Part shown: positions 36,206 through 46,102 of the stretch, piece by piece
Position numbering within the stretch: position 1 is the first letter of the stretch
How the letters are laid out: the number at the start of each line of letters is the position of its first letter
Assembly (NCBI GenBank): GCA_003278955.1
Contig: QCCB01000001.1
Span: forward strand, 62,001-126,000
DNA from: Prochlorococcus sp. AG-347-K10
Lineage (GTDB): Bacteria; Cyanobacteriota; Cyanobacteriia; PCC-6307; Cyanobiaceae
Direction of reading: 5' to 3'
DNA: 64,000 bases
Translations under genes and position numbers: made by a program
Notes under the pieces: generated by a model
Databases searched by the model: none
What the model saw: the letters and a program-made list of their open reading frames with translations, nothing else
What the model was told of the DNA's origin: nothing

Positions 36206-37279
36206 ATGAAGAAATATAAAGTTGTTTTATTGTCAGGAGACGGAATAGGACCAGAGATTTCAGAAGTTTCAAAAAAAGTTTTAAAAAAACTTTCAAAAAA
36301 TCATGATTTCGATATTGAGATTATTGAAAAATTATTTGGAGGGATAGCTTATGAAAAATATGGGACTCCTGCTCCTGATGAGACACTGAATCAATGTAAA
36401 AAAAGTGATGCTGTACTTTTAGCATGTGTTGGAGATATTAAATATGACTCTCTTCCGAGAGAATTAAGGCCAGAAAGTGGTTTACTAAAGTTAAGATCTG
36501 CCCTAAACCTTTTCGCAAATATAAGGCCTGTCAAAATAAGAAAATCTCTCTTAAATGCAAGTACATTAAAAAAAGAAATCGTTGAGAATGTAAATCTTAT
36601 TGTTGTAAGAGAATTAATAGGGGGTATATATTTTGGGAAACCAAGAGGACATATAACAAATACAAAAATCCCAAAAGCCTTCAATACAATGGTTTATGAT
36701 TCGGCGGAAATAGAGAGAATAACGGAAATAGCAATAAAAATTGCTAACCAAAGAAATAAAAAAATATGTTCTGTTGATAAATCAAACGTTCTTGAGGTTA
36801 GTCAATTGTGGAGAGATACAGTTCTAAATATCACCTCAAAAGATAAAAATATATCTCTCAACAATATGTACGTTGATAATGCTGCAATGCAATTAGTTAG
36901 AAATCCTGGTCAATTTGATGTGATTTTAACTAGTAATTTATTTGGTGATATTTTAAGCGATTTAGCCGCAATGTTAACTGGCTCTATTGGGATGCTTCCA
37001 TCTGCTTCTCTAAACAATAATGGGCCAGGAGTTTTTGAACCTGTTCATGGTTCTGCTCCTGACATAGCAGGTAAAAACATAGCAAATCCTATTGCGATGC
37101 TTTTATCCGCTTCCATGATGTTAAAAATTGGATTAAATGAAGAAGAAGCCGCAGAAAATTTAGAAACTGCTATTGATAAAGTTTTATCAAAAGGATTTAG
37201 AACTGTCGATTTAGCAGATGGCTCTTCTGAAGTTTTATCTTGCAGTGAAATCGGAGATAAAATAATAAATGAGATTTAA
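36206..37279 (+). CDS. leuB: 3-isopropylmalate dehydrogenase
   Basis: A 357-residue decarboxylating dehydrogenase of leucine synthesis. Motifs include VVLLSGDGIGPEI, ELIGGIYFGKPRG, YVDNAAMQLVRNP, TSNLFGDILSDLAAMLTGS and GVFEPVHGSAPDIAGKNIANP. The Asp residues of the metal site (DNAAM, DILSD) are intact. Last gene of the plus-strand run from DUF3685, with a 28-base gap from lpxD. Confidence 0.97.
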   Translation: MKKYKVVLLSGDGIGPEISEVSKKVLKKLSKNHDFDIEIIEKLFGGIAYEKYGTPAPDETLNQCKKSDAVLLACVGDIKYDSLPRELRPESGLLKLRSALNLFANIRPVKIRKSLLNASTLKKEIVENVNLIVVRELIGGIYFGKPRGHITNTKIPKAFNTMVYDSAEIERITEIAIKIANQRNKKICSVDKSNVLEVSQLWRDTVLNITSKDKNISLNNMYVDNAAMQLVRNPGQFDVILTSNLFGDILSDLAAMLTGSIGMLPSASLNNNGPGVFEPVHGSAPDIAGKNIANPIAMLLSASMMLKIGLNEEEAAENLETAIDKVLSKGFRTVDLADGSSEVLSCSEIGDKIINEI

Positions 37280-37368
37280 AAATAAATTAATAAATAAAAA
37301 ATTATTTTTAAGTTAAACATAAAGTTGGCATATGACCTGTCAGAATCATTAGATATTATTTTTAAAAA

Positions 37369-38265
37369 ATGTCAAAACGTCATCCAGTAGTTGCTGTAAC
37401 AGGATCTTCAGGAGCAGGAACTAGTACAGTAAAAAGAGCCTTTGAGCACATTTTTGCCAGAGAAGATATAGTTCCCGCAGTTGTAGAAGGTGATAGTTAC
37501 CACAGATTTGAAAGAATGCCTATGAAAAAAGCTATGGCAGAAGCTCTTTCAAAAGGTGAAAATTTTTCTCACTTTGGTCCAGAAGCTAATCTTTTTGACA
37601 AGCTAGAAGAACTTTTTAAAATCTATGGTGAAACTGGAGGAGGAAAGAAAAGATATTATCTACATAGTCTTGAAGAAGCTGAAGAACATAATACAAGACT
37701 TGGGACATCCCTAGAACCTGGGCAATTTACTCCATGGGAAGATATTCCTGAAGGCACTGACGTGCTCTTTTATGAAGGTTTGCATGGTGGGGTAGAAGGT
37801 GATGGATACGATGTAGCATCTTATGCTGATTTACTTGTTGGTGTTGTTCCAATAACAAATTTAGAGTGGATTCAAAAAATCCATAGAGATAACGCAGAAA
37901 GAGGTTACTCAGCGGAAACCATCGTGGATACTATATTGAGAAGAATGCCTGATTATATAAATCACATCTGTCCACAATTCAGCAAAACCGATATTAATTT
38001 TCAAAGAATTCCCACAATTGATACTTCAAATCCTTTCATATGCAGGAATATCCCAACTCCTGATGAGAGCTTTGTGATCATACATTTCAGAAAAGGGGCA
38101 AGAGAGAAATGGGGGATTGATTTTCAATACTTGCTTGGAATGATTAATGATTCATTTATGTCAAGTCCAACAAGTATCGTTGTAAATGGAGGGAAAATGG
38201 GATTCGCAATGGAACTAATTCTCACTCCAATAATTCATAAAATGATTGAGGAGAAAAATAAATAA
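37369..38265 (+). CDS. prk: Phosphoribulokinase, class I (proteobacterial type)
   Basis: A 298-residue kinase making ribulose-1,5-bisphosphate in the Calvin cycle. The P-loop GSSGAGTST at 12-20 and VEGDSYHRFERMP follow the proteobacterial CbbP pattern. The protein is shorter than the roughly 333-residue class II enzymes of plants and beta-cyanobacteria. The two regulatory P-loop-side cysteines of class II are absent; the only cysteines are in HICPQF and FICRNI. Alpha-cyanobacteria took carboxysomal RuBisCO from proteobacteria, and this kinase may have come from the same source. Confidence 0.93.
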   Translation: MSKRHPVVAVTGSSGAGTSTVKRAFEHIFAREDIVPAVVEGDSYHRFERMPMKKAMAEALSKGENFSHFGPEANLFDKLEELFKIYGETGGGKKRYYLHSLEEAEEHNTRLGTSLEPGQFTPWEDIPEGTDVLFYEGLHGGVEGDGYDVASYADLLVGVVPITNLEWIQKIHRDNAERGYSAETIVDTILRRMPDYINHICPQFSKTDINFQRIPTIDTSNPFICRNIPTPDESFVIIHFRKGAREKWGIDFQYLLGMINDSFMSSPTSIVVNGGKMGFAMELILTPIIHKMIEEKNK

Positions 38266-38404
38266 TAATTAATTTTCGATTATCAACTTAAATCATTATT
38301 TTTTAATTTTGAGAAGTTTTTAATCTAGAGGATCTCAAATTTTTATATATCTTTCTTGATAAAAGTACCTTACTTAGATTTAAATAGAAAAAACAGGAAA
38401 AGTT

Positions 38405-39286
38405 GTGTCATTAATCGACTGGTTTGCCGCAAGGCGTAAAGATCAATTTGTTGGGAAAGTTTCCCAAGATACTGACGAAGGAGATGGTTTGTGGGTTAAA
38501 TGTTCAGAGTGTTCGCAAGTAGCCTATAGAAAAGACCTAATTTCAAATTTCAATGTTTGTAGTAATTGTGGACACCACAATAGGATTAATAGCGATGAAA
38601 GGATAAATATAATTGCTGATAAAAATTCATTCAAAGAATTTGATAGTTCATTAAGTCCTACAGATCCTTTGGGTTTTAAAGATAGAAGAGCGTATGCTGA
38701 TCGAATTAAAGAAAGTCAAGCAGGTACAGGTTTAAGAGATGGAGTCGTAACAGGTATCTGTTCTGTGAATTCAATGCCTTTAGCATTAGCTGTTATGGAT
38801 TTTAGATTTATGGGAGGATCCATGGGTTCAGTAGTTGGTGAAAAAATTACAAGGATAATTGAGAGAGCAACTTTGGAAAATTTTCCAATTCTTATTGTTT
38901 GCGCATCAGGAGGAGCAAGGATGCAAGAAGGTATGTTAAGTCTCATGCAAATGGCAAAAATATCTGGAGCACTAAAAAAACATAAAGAGAAAAATCTCTT
39001 ATATATGCCCTTGTTAACTCATCCAACTACTGGAGGGGTAACAGCCAGCTTTGCGATGTTAGGTGATTTAATTTTGGCGGAACCTAAAGCACTTATTGGA
39101 TTTGCAGGAAGAAGGGTTATAGAACAAACATTAAGAGAAAAATTACCCGATAATTTTCAAACAGCTGAATATCTGCTTGAGCATGGTTTTGTTGATGTAA
39201 TAGTGAAAAGGAAAGATCTCAAGGATACTCTGACTAAAATTTTAAAAATTCATGGTGTAAAAGAACTCGCAGAATCAAATATATAA
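38405..39286 (+). CDS. accD: Acetyl-CoA carboxylase carboxyltransferase beta subunit
   Basis: A 293-residue subunit with GTG start ([15 protein letters not shown]). A zinc ribbon uses Cys33, Cys36, Cys52 and Cys55 (CSECSQ and CSNCGHH). The crotonase-like core has [19 protein letters not shown] and [16 protein letters not shown]. It transfers carboxyl from biotin to acetyl-CoA together with AccA. Full length. Confidence 0.97.
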   Translation: MSLIDWFAARRKDQFVGKVSQDTDEGDGLWVKCSECSQVAYRKDLISNFNVCSNCGHHNRINSDERINIIADKNSFKEFDSSLSPTDPLGFKDRRAYADRIKESQAGTGLRDGVVTGICSVNSMPLALAVMDFRFMGGSMGSVVGEKITRIIERATLENFPILIVCASGGARMQEGMLSLMQMAKISGALKKHKEKNLLYMPLLTHPTTGGVTASFAMLGDLILAEPKALIGFAGRRVIEQTLREKLPDNFQTAEYLLEHGFVDVIVKRKDLKDTLTKILKIHGVKELAESNI

Positions 39287-39287
39287 A

Positions 39288-39680
39288 ATGAGAATAATTT
39301 CTAATTTATTTTATTTTTCTTTAAGCCTTCTACTCTTTATTTTAAACTTTGCCTCCTATTCATATGCGATAGGAAATGTTGATTGGGTTCTCCTTAAAGA
39401 GAATGATAATGGGAAGGAATGGCTTGATAAAGGGAGTATTAAGTCGCTCCCAAATGGCGAAATAAGTATATTAACAAAGTTCTTTAAGAATCCAACTAAT
39501 TCTGATGATGATGGAGAGTTATCACTTTATGTAATGAGAATTAATTGCAATGAAAAAAAGTTCAAAGATACATCAATAAATGGAATTCCTCAATTCAATT
39601 CAAAATGGCAAACTTCTAATAATGATGAACTTATAGATGTTGTTATTGAAAATAGCTGTTCAGAGTTTATCAATAAATAA
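39288..39680 (+). CDS. Exported hypothetical protein, 130 aa
   Basis: N-terminal signal peptide (MRIISNLFYFSLSLLLFILN, cleavage near SYA). The mature part has WVLLKENDNGKEWLDKGSIK and two cysteines (INCNEKK, ENSCSEF). This fits the loosely defined surface-adhesin-E-like or conserved cyanobacterial exported family. One base after accD, 2 before the next gene. Function unknown. Confidence 0.65.
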   Translation: MRIISNLFYFSLSLLLFILNFASYSYAIGNVDWVLLKENDNGKEWLDKGSIKSLPNGEISILTKFFKNPTNSDDDGELSLYVMRINCNEKKFKDTSINGIPQFNSKWQTSNNDELIDVVIENSCSEFINK

Positions 39681-39682
39681 GA

Positions 39683-40780
39683 ATGAATTCTAAAAATAAA
39701 AAATTAAAAATAGCAATCGCTGGACTAGGATTTGGGAAAAAAGTTCATTTAGAGGCATTAAAAGAGTCTGATCACTTAACTCCTGTAGCAATTTATCATT
39801 ACGAGAAAAAGCAAAAATCGATATTAGAAAAAGAAACGGGCTTAGATTTTTTTCACAATTGGGAAGACTTAGTTAAATCTCCAAAAATTGATGGAATTAT
39901 TATTGCCACTCCTCCCGAATCAAGATTTAAGTTAGCAAAACAAGCCCTTGAGAACAATAAAAATTTGCTTCTAGAAAAACCCGTTTCAATATCCTCCTCA
40001 GAAATTGAAGAGCTTCACAGAATATCTTTGATTAATAATATAAGCGTATGTGTTGATTTTGAATATAGAGCAGTACCTCTTTTCCTTCAGACAAAAAAAC
40101 TTATTGATGAAAATATCTTAGGAGATATATATTTAGTCAAATTAGATTGGTTAATGGGCAGTAGATCCGACCCCAAAAGATCCTGGAATTGGTATTCATT
40201 GGAAGAAAAAGGTGGAGGAGTTATTGGTGCTTTAGGTACTCATGCATTCGATATGTTGAATTGGTTTTTTGGAGAAGCAATAAACGTGTCTGGCAAGTTA
40301 GCAACATCAATAAAAAAAAGACCTTTACCTCATTCATCTGATTTAAATGATGTTACGAGTGAAGATGTATGTTTAGCCAATATAGAAATATCAAACTACA
40401 GCTCAAATCTTGTTCCATGTCAGGTATCTTTATCATCAATTTCTAAAAATGGTAGAGGATTTAGTTTAGAAATATATGGAAGCGAAGGTTCACTAATTCT
40501 TAAAAGCGAAAACCAAAAAGATTATGTACATGGTTTTAATTTGAAATATTCAAACAACGAAAATAAAATACAAAATCTAACTGCAGATTCAAGTTTTAAT
40601 TTTGAAAAAACATGGACTGATGGGAGAATAGCTCCAGTTTTGAGAATTCAAAATTTATGGGCTCAGAGTATAATTAATGGAACACCTGTAATCCCAGGCT
40701 TATGCGAGGGACTTGCTAGTCATAAAGTTTGCGAAGCCATAAGAGAATCTTCCAAAAGTGGATTAAGTATCAAAATTTAA
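39683..40780 (+). CDS. Gfo/Idh/MocA-family oxidoreductase
   Basis: A 365-residue NAD(P)-dependent dehydrogenase. The Rossmann start IAIAGLGFGKKVHLEAL and DGIIIATPPESRFKLAKQAL are followed by the catalytic EKP (NLLLEKPVSIS) and GGGVIGALGTHAFDMLNWFFGEA. The substrate, presumably a sugar or inositol derivative, is unknown. Grouped with accD by a 2-base spacer. Confidence 0.87.
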   Translation: MNSKNKKLKIAIAGLGFGKKVHLEALKESDHLTPVAIYHYEKKQKSILEKETGLDFFHNWEDLVKSPKIDGIIIATPPESRFKLAKQALENNKNLLLEKPVSISSSEIEELHRISLINNISVCVDFEYRAVPLFLQTKKLIDENILGDIYLVKLDWLMGSRSDPKRSWNWYSLEEKGGGVIGALGTHAFDMLNWFFGEAINVSGKLATSIKKRPLPHSSDLNDVTSEDVCLANIEISNYSSNLVPCQVSLSSISKNGRGFSLEIYGSEGSLILKSENQKDYVHGFNLKYSNNENKIQNLTADSSFNFEKTWTDGRIAPVLRIQNLWAQSIINGTPVIPGLCEGLASHKVCEAIRESSKSGLSIKI

Positions 40781-40883
40781 GGCTATACATTTATAAGTAG
40801 CAATTATCACCCGATAAAGTATTGGATTGATTTTATTTTTTTTTCATATTCTGGAAAAATCAATTGAACTGAATTATTAAAGA

Positions 40884-41951
40884 ATGGCTTTAAATTATTA
40901 CAAAAATGAGCTTAAAGAAAATGCTCAATTACTAGCTTCTAAAGGAAAGGGAATATTAGCGGTAGATGAATCCACTAAAACAGTAGGTAAAAGACTCGCT
41001 GGAATTGGCGTTGAGAATACTGAAGAGAATAGGAAGGCATATAGAGGAATGCTTTTTACTACAGAGGGTCTTGGCAAATATATAAGTGGAGCAATCCTCT
41101 TCGAAGAAACTCTTTATCAGAATCACCAAGATGGCGAGTCAATGGTTAAGAAACTAAATGAATTAGGTATTATTCCAGGTATAAAGGTCGATAAGGGCCT
41201 AAATCCACTTCCAGGAGGGGGAGATGTAGAAACTTTTTGCTCTGGCCTAGATGGGTTAGTCGAAAGAGCTGCAAAATATTATGAACAAGGTGCCAGATTT
41301 GCAAAGTGGAGAGCAGTTCTGCAAATTACAAATGATGGTTGTCCTTCAAAACTATCAATTCAAGAGAATGCTTGGGGATTAGCAAGGTATGCAAGATCAG
41401 TTCAAGAATCTGGGTTAGTACCAATTATTGAACCTGAAATCTTAATGGACGGTGACCATACTATTGAAAAAACTGCTGAAGTTCAAGAAGAGGTAATAAA
41501 GCAGGTTTATATTGCCTGTCAAGCAAATGGAGTTTTTCTAGAAGGCACTCTATTAAAACCTTCTATGACTGTTAATGGAGCAGATTGTCCAACAAAGGCT
41601 GATCCTATGAAGGTTGCTGAAATGACAATTAGAACTATGGAAAGATGCGTTCCTGCATCTGTTCCTGGAATAGTTTTCTTATCAGGAGGGTTAAGCGAAG
41701 AAGCTGCTTCTGTTTATCTAAATAATATGAACACTCTTTACAGGAAAGCTTTATGGAATGTTTCATTCTCCTATGGAAGAGCATTACAGCACTCATGCTT
41801 AAAGGCCTGGAAAGGAAGCGACGTTGAAGGCGGTCAAAAAGCATTAATAGCAAGAGCTCAAGCAAACTCTGAAGCTTCAAAAGGTGCCTATGTAGCAGGA
41901 TCTCAACCTTCGTCTGATGAGCAATTGTTTGTGGCAGGCTACACTTACTAA
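40884..41951 (+). CDS. fda: Fructose-bisphosphate aldolase, class I
   Basis: A 355-residue Schiff-base aldolase of the eukaryotic type. Lys225 (LEGTLLKPSMT) forms the Schiff base, Lys141 lies in FAKWRAVLQ and Glu183 in IIEPEILMDGDH. The C-terminal end FVAGYTY mirrors the functional terminal Tyr of animal aldolases. It catalyses fructose-1,6-bisphosphate cleavage and sedoheptulose-bisphosphate formation. The class II enzyme is encoded next, 147 bases on. Confidence 0.95.
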   Translation: MALNYYKNELKENAQLLASKGKGILAVDESTKTVGKRLAGIGVENTEENRKAYRGMLFTTEGLGKYISGAILFEETLYQNHQDGESMVKKLNELGIIPGIKVDKGLNPLPGGGDVETFCSGLDGLVERAAKYYEQGARFAKWRAVLQITNDGCPSKLSIQENAWGLARYARSVQESGLVPIIEPEILMDGDHTIEKTAEVQEEVIKQVYIACQANGVFLEGTLLKPSMTVNGADCPTKADPMKVAEMTIRTMERCVPASVPGIVFLSGGLSEEAASVYLNNMNTLYRKALWNVSFSYGRALQHSCLKAWKGSDVEGGQKALIARAQANSEASKGAYVAGSQPSSDEQLFVAGYTY

Positions 41952-42098
41952 CTAAAAAATCCTAAAAATATACTCTGGGTCATAAAATTAGTTTCTTTAA
42001 TTTAGTATTTTGTATATCTAATGACGTGACATTTGATACCTATTTATACTAAACTCTCGGAAACATATGCTTTATATAGCATTTAACTTATTTTAATT

Positions 42099-43172
42099 AT
42101 GGCCCTCGTTCCACTAAGACTACTTTTAGATCACGCTGCTGAGAATGGTTACGGTATTCCAGCTTTCAATGTTAATAACCTTGAGCAAGTTCAAGCAATT
42201 ATGGAAGCAGCATATGAAACTGATAGTCCTGTAATCCTCCAAGCTTCAAGAGGGGCAAGAAATTATGCAGGAGAAATTTTCCTACGTCATCTAATCCTTG
42301 CTGCTACAGAAACATATCCTAATATTCCAGTGGTAATGCACCAAGACCATGGTAATGAGCCATCAACATGTTATTCAGCAGCAATAAATGGTTTCACATC
42401 AGTAATGATGGATGGTTCTCTAGAGGCAGATGCAAAAACACCTGCTAGTTACGAATATAATGTTGCAGTTACTAAAAAAGTTGTAGATTTTGCTCATTCA
42501 GTTGGAGTTAGTGTTGAAGGAGAATTAGGTTGCTTAGGTTCATTAGAAACAGGGAAAGGTGAAGCAGAAGATGGTCATGGATTTGAAGGTGAACTTTCTA
42601 CTGACATGCTTTTGACTGATCCTGAAGAAGCTGCAGATTTTGTTGCTAAAACAAAAGTTGATGCATTAGCTATTGCTATAGGTACAAGTCATGGTGCTTA
42701 TAAATTCACAAGGAAACCTACAGGAGAAGTTCTTGCAATAAGTAGAATTGCTGAAATTCATAAAGCACTTCCAAACACCCATCTTGTAATGCATGGATCA
42801 AGTTCAGTTCCTCAAGAATGGTTGGATATCATTAACAAATATGGTGGTGAAATTCCTCAAACATATGGTGTTCCTGTTGAAGAGATTCAAGAGGGAATAA
42901 GAAATGGAGTTAGGAAAGTCAACATCGATACCGATAACAGACTTGCTTTCACTGCCGCGGTAAGAGAGGCAGCATTTGCTGATAAAGCAAACTTTGACCC
43001 AAGACATTTCAACAAGCCTGCTAGAAAATACATGAAGCAAGTTTGTCTTGATAGATACAAGCAGTTCTGGTGCGAAGGTCAAGCAAGTAAGATCAAGCAA
43101 AACAGCACAAATTACTTTGCTGATCTTTACGCTAAAGGTGAATTAGATCCCAAAGTAAAAGCTACTGTTTAA
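42099..43172 (+). CDS. fbaA: Fructose-bisphosphate aldolase, class II
   Basis: A 357-residue metal-dependent aldolase of the cyanobacterial CbbA type. Asp83-His84 in HQDHGN supply the catalytic Asp and a zinc ligand, with further ligands in VEGELGCLG and [20 protein letters not shown] and [15 protein letters not shown] bind phosphate. It is analogous, not homologous, to the class I aldolase just upstream. A strong hairpin follows. Confidence 0.97.
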   Translation: MALVPLRLLLDHAAENGYGIPAFNVNNLEQVQAIMEAAYETDSPVILQASRGARNYAGEIFLRHLILAATETYPNIPVVMHQDHGNEPSTCYSAAINGFTSVMMDGSLEADAKTPASYEYNVAVTKKVVDFAHSVGVSVEGELGCLGSLETGKGEAEDGHGFEGELSTDMLLTDPEEAADFVAKTKVDALAIAIGTSHGAYKFTRKPTGEVLAISRIAEIHKALPNTHLVMHGSSSVPQEWLDIINKYGGEIPQTYGVPVEEIQEGIRNGVRKVNIDTDNRLAFTAAVREAAFADKANFDPRHFNKPARKYMKQVCLDRYKQFWCEGQASKIKQNSTNYFADLYAKGELDPKVKATV

Positions 43173-43189
43173 TTTCTTCCCAAATAAAA

Positions 43190-43225
43190 TAAAAAAAGAC
43201 CTCCAAAATTGGGGGTTTTTTTTTA
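43190..43225. terminator. Bidirectional terminator between fbaA and purQ
   Basis: An A run, then ACCTCC (43199-43204) pairing with GGGGGT (43211-43216) with one wobble, then a T run of nine. The A and T runs extend the stem, so the hairpin works for both convergent genes. Confidence 0.85.
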
Positions 43226-43888
43226 TTTCAATATTAATGATTTTAATGTAAAGAGACCATCAGTCCCACCAATTGTCTCGTCACATGCTCGCTCTGGATG
43301 AGGCATTAAACCTAGAACATTACCCTTTTCATTAGTTATGCCTGCGATATCGAATGAGGATCCATTAGGATTATTTTTATATCTCAAAGATATCAATTCA
43401 TTATCTACAAGTTTTTTTAAAGTATCAGAATCACAATGATATCTTCCTTCCCCATGCGCTATGGGTAACTTAATAGTTTGTTTTTTAACCCTATCATTAA
43501 ACCAACCTCCCTTTGAAGAAACAATATCAAGTTCAACATCATCACAGATGAAATTAAGATTTTTATTTGTAGTAAGGGCACCAGGCAAAAATCCTGATTC
43601 TGTCAAAATTTGGAACCCATTACAAATTCCTAAAACTCTTCTTCCACTTTTCACAAAGGTATCCAAAGCATTTATTAATGGAGAGAATCTCGCTATTGCT
43701 CCGCATCTTAAATAATCACCATAGCTAAATCCTCCGGGTAAAACTATTGCATCTACATCGCTTAAATCTGAAGACTCATGCCACAAGTATTTTGTTCTTA
43801 TGTCTAAACAACCTTCCAATGCCCATGAAACATCACGATCACAATTAGAACCAGGGAAGACAACAACTCCTACAGTAAAATTATCCAT
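43223..43888 (-). CDS. purQ: Phosphoribosylformylglycinamidine synthase, glutaminase subunit
   Basis: A 221-residue class I glutamine amidotransferase supplying ammonia for purine synthesis. The nucleophile is Cys89 ([11 protein letters not shown]), with the His/Glu pair in [11 protein letters not shown] near residue 197. [13 protein letters not shown] is the usual opening. Downstream of purS by 1 base. Confidence 0.96.
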   Translation of the reverse strand: MDNFTVGVVVFPGSNCDRDVSWALEGCLDIRTKYLWHESSDLSDVDAIVLPGGFSYGDYLRCGAIARFSPLINALDTFVKSGRRVLGICNGFQILTESGFLPGALTTNKNLNFICDDVELDIVSSKGGWFNDRVKKQTIKLPIAHGEGRYHCDSDTLKKLVDNELISLRYKNNPNGSSFDIAGITNEKGNVLGLMPHPERACDETIGGTDGLFTLKSLILK

Positions 43889-43889
43889 C

Positions 43890-44144
43890 TTATAATTTTT
43901 CTAGTGAATACTCATAATCTTCAATAACAGTATTTGCGAATAACCTATCACACAATAAATCAATTCTTTCTCTTACTTCGTTTTCACCATTACCTTCTAT
44001 TTTCACCTCAATCATTTTTCCTATACGTAGTGATTTTATTCCTTCGGCTCCAAGTTTTATAGAAGCAGATTTGGTAGCTTCCCCTGCTGGATCTAAAACT
44101 GAGGGTCTTAGTCTTACAAAAACTTTTACAGCAAATTGGTCCAA
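43890..44144 (-). CDS. purS: Phosphoribosylformylglycinamidine synthase subunit PurS
   Basis: An 84-residue small subunit that bridges PurL and PurQ. The start is TTG at 44142-44144 ([20 protein letters not shown]), since no ATG precedes the conserved [30 protein letters not shown] is family-typical. Coupled to purQ with a 1-base gap. Confidence 0.93.
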   Translation of the reverse strand: MDQFAVKVFVRLRPSVLDPAGEATKSASIKLGAEGIKSLRIGKMIEVKIEGNGENEVRERIDLLCDRLFANTVIEDYEYSLEKL

Positions 44145-44241
44145 TTAAAAATTAATTTCTATTAGAAGATTAGTTTAAATTCTAATAAAAAAAACTATTG
44201 ATTAATAAACAAATATTTTTACCTTAAGGTTTTCTGAGTTA

Positions 44242-44406
44242 TTAAATATTTATGTAGCCTCTACCAAAACAAACTAAACAAGTTCTTCTTGAATTTTCAT
44301 GTGTTTTAAAATTTCCTGCCCCTCCACATTTTGAACATTTTAATTTATCAATTGATGTAACATCGTCAGAGATTATTTGTTTTAAAGCAATTTTTGAATT
44401 TTCCAT
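44242..44406 (-). CDS. Small zinc-finger protein with two DnaJ-like CxxCxGxG units, 54 aa
   Basis: The ATG at 44404-44406 opens MENSKIALKQIISDDVTSID. Two zinc half-sites follow: CSKCGGAGNF (CxxCxGxG) and CLVCFGRGYI (CxxCxGxG), separated by 14 residues. The pattern is that of the DnaJ zinc domain reduced to one site. Too short for usual gene calling. It lies between purS and the COG0523 GTPase. Role unknown, possibly protein folding or metal sensing. Confidence 0.65.
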   Translation of the reverse strand: MENSKIALKQIISDDVTSIDKLKCSKCGGAGNFKTHENSRRTCLVCFGRGYINI

Positions 44407-44452
44407 CTTGGGCTGTCTACTGTAGTTAGTATCCCGGCTGACTACTATAAAG

Positions 44453-45517
44453 TCAAATTGCTATTTTTGGGTCACTTAAAATCTTAAATTTCTCTTTAAT
44501 TTTTCTATTGAAATTTTTTATAGATTTTTCATCAAAGGAAATTATTACTAATTCAAGCCCAGCATTATCATTTGGTCTCCAACAATTGTCTGGAGCTTCT
44601 TCAAACCAAGTATTAATTTTCTTTCCAACAATTTGTATTTGTAAAGGCAATGATTTATTCGGTATCCAAATACGTCCTTTTATTCGAAGAATGTTTAATT
44701 TATCCAATATTTTTGACATCTCCTTTTCAAAGTCATTTTTTTCAAGGAAATAATTTGATTTAATTGAATCTGATACAAGCTCAACATGATTATGGTCATG
44801 TTCTTCAGTTAAATATTTTTTATAAGTCTCTTTTTTAAAATTAAAATCAAATAGATAATTCAAATCAATTTTGCCATTCTTGGATTTAAGGACAGGTGTA
44901 GATGAGTTTAGACTTCCTTGTATTTTATTTTTTACAACGTCAAACTGATCATCATTTAAGATATCTGATCTAGAGACTAAAACGATATCAGAGACTTCTA
45001 ATTGCTCCTCAAAAAGTTCATCTATAGTGGCGTTGTGATCAATTTTATCTGTTTCATTATATTGTTTTGTTATTTTATTTAAATCATTAATTGGTGAACC
45101 ATTAAGCATTGATTCTCCATTAACGATACCAACAACAACATCAAGGTAGATGGAAGACCTAATCTCAGGCCAATTAAGTGCTTGGATTAAGGGAATTGGT
45201 AGTGCTAAGCCACTTGTTTCGATAATTATTGATTCAATAGGAGGATTAAATTCTAGGAGAGCTTTTATTGATGGAACAAAATCATCTTGAACAGTACAAC
45301 ATAAACATCCATTATTTAATTCAATTACGCAGTCGTCTTGAGATTCATCACATTTTTCACAACTTTTAATCAAATCACCGTCAATCCCAACATCACCAAA
45401 TTCATTAATTATTAAACCAAATTTTTTATTACTCTCTTCTAATAGATATCTTAGAAAAGTTGTTTTACCTGAACCAAGAAATCCCGAAACAACAATAACT
45501 GGAATTTTTTTTTTCAT
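44453..45517 (-). CDS. COG0523 (CobW/ZNG-like) metal-chaperone GTPase
   Basis: A 354-residue G3E GTPase. P-loop GFLGSGKT at 12-19, the metal motif GCLCC at 70-74 and ETSGLALP. The NKxD-equivalent appears as SRSD (VLVSRSDIL), which departs from the usual NKxD. Histidines 240, 242 and 244 (EEHDHNHVEL) make a second metal-binding patch. COG0523 members deliver cobalt, zinc or iron to enzymes, or act in cobalamin synthesis. The metal is not decided here; the family name cobW is often applied. Confidence 0.85.
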   Translation of the reverse strand: MKKKIPVIVVSGFLGSGKTTFLRYLLEESNKKFGLIINEFGDVGIDGDLIKSCEKCDESQDDCVIELNNGCLCCTVQDDFVPSIKALLEFNPPIESIIIETSGLALPIPLIQALNWPEIRSSIYLDVVVGIVNGESMLNGSPINDLNKITKQYNETDKIDHNATIDELFEEQLEVSDIVLVSRSDILNDDQFDVVKNKIQGSLNSSTPVLKSKNGKIDLNYLFDFNFKKETYKKYLTEEHDHNHVELVSDSIKSNYFLEKNDFEKEMSKILDKLNILRIKGRIWIPNKSLPLQIQIVGKKINTWFEEAPDNCWRPNDNAGLELVIISFDEKSIKNFNRKIKEKFKILSDPKIAI

Positions 45518-45526
45518 CTTTGATGA

Positions 45527-46039
45527 TTAACAACCTAAGCTATATTCTGTACTCTCTCCTGTAGAACTATTTGTGCCATTAGCAATCGCACATAATTGTT
45601 TTTGTTGTGTACGACTAAGAACAGCATCAGTAAAATCTGCACCATCTATTTTTGCACCTTCAAAATTACTCTCCATTAATAAAGCATTTGTAAAATTAAC
45701 ATCCGAAAGATCTGCATCTGTAAAGTCTGTTGCATAAGCTAGTGCATCTCTTAAATTGGCTCCAGTAAACTTTGCGTTTTGCAATTTACTATTATTGAAC
45801 ACCGCTCCTTCTAAATTACTTTCACTGAAATTGAACCCATTCAAATCAAACTTAACGTATTCGTTACCACTTAAATCTTGACCATGCATATCTGGCTCTA
45901 AATTAAGGTCTTGTTGGTTTCTAATCTCAGGAGGTCTTTTAGCCCATGCAGAATTTACTGAATTAAAAAATAAAATCCCAACGAATAAAAAAGTAATTAA
46001 TGCATTCTTTAATGAGGGGAAAACAATTGATTTAATCAT
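45527..46039 (-). CDS. Exported pentapeptide-repeat protein, 170 aa
   Basis: Signal peptide (cleavage near NSAWA), then pentapeptide repeats A(D/N)Lxx from about residue 66 to 143 (FSESNLEGAVFNNSKLQNAK, FTGANLRDALA, TDADLSDVNF). The C-terminus has two cysteines (QLCAIANG, YSLGC). These form a right-handed beta helix in the lumen or periplasm. Related to the cyanobacterial thylakoid-lumen pentapeptide proteins. Separated by 9 bases from the COG0523 gene. Confidence 0.83.
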   Translation of the reverse strand: MIKSIVFPSLKNALITFLFVGILFFNSVNSAWAKRPPEIRNQQDLNLEPDMHGQDLSGNEYVKFDLNGFNFSESNLEGAVFNNSKLQNAKFTGANLRDALAYATDFTDADLSDVNFTNALLMESNFEGAKIDGADFTDAVLSRTQQKQLCAIANGTNSSTGESTEYSLGC

Positions 46040-46102
46040 AATAAGACTGTATTTTAGAACTTAAGTATTTAAAGTTTGTAAGAGTATCTTAAAGGAAAAT
46101 AT

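Noticed and set aside
38308..38345. TTTGAGA/TCTCAAA stem after prk followed by T run
   Set aside because: 7-base AT-rich stem with an 18-base loop is too weak for a confident terminator.
42067..42082. ATGCT-TTATAT-AGCAT inverted repeat before the class II aldolase
   Set aside because: Only 5-base arms in AT-rich sequence; expected by chance.
44415..44455. Imperfect hairpin around GTAGT/ACTAC upstream of the mini zinc-finger gene
   Set aside because: Short, interrupted arms and no T tract; not enough to call a terminator or operator.
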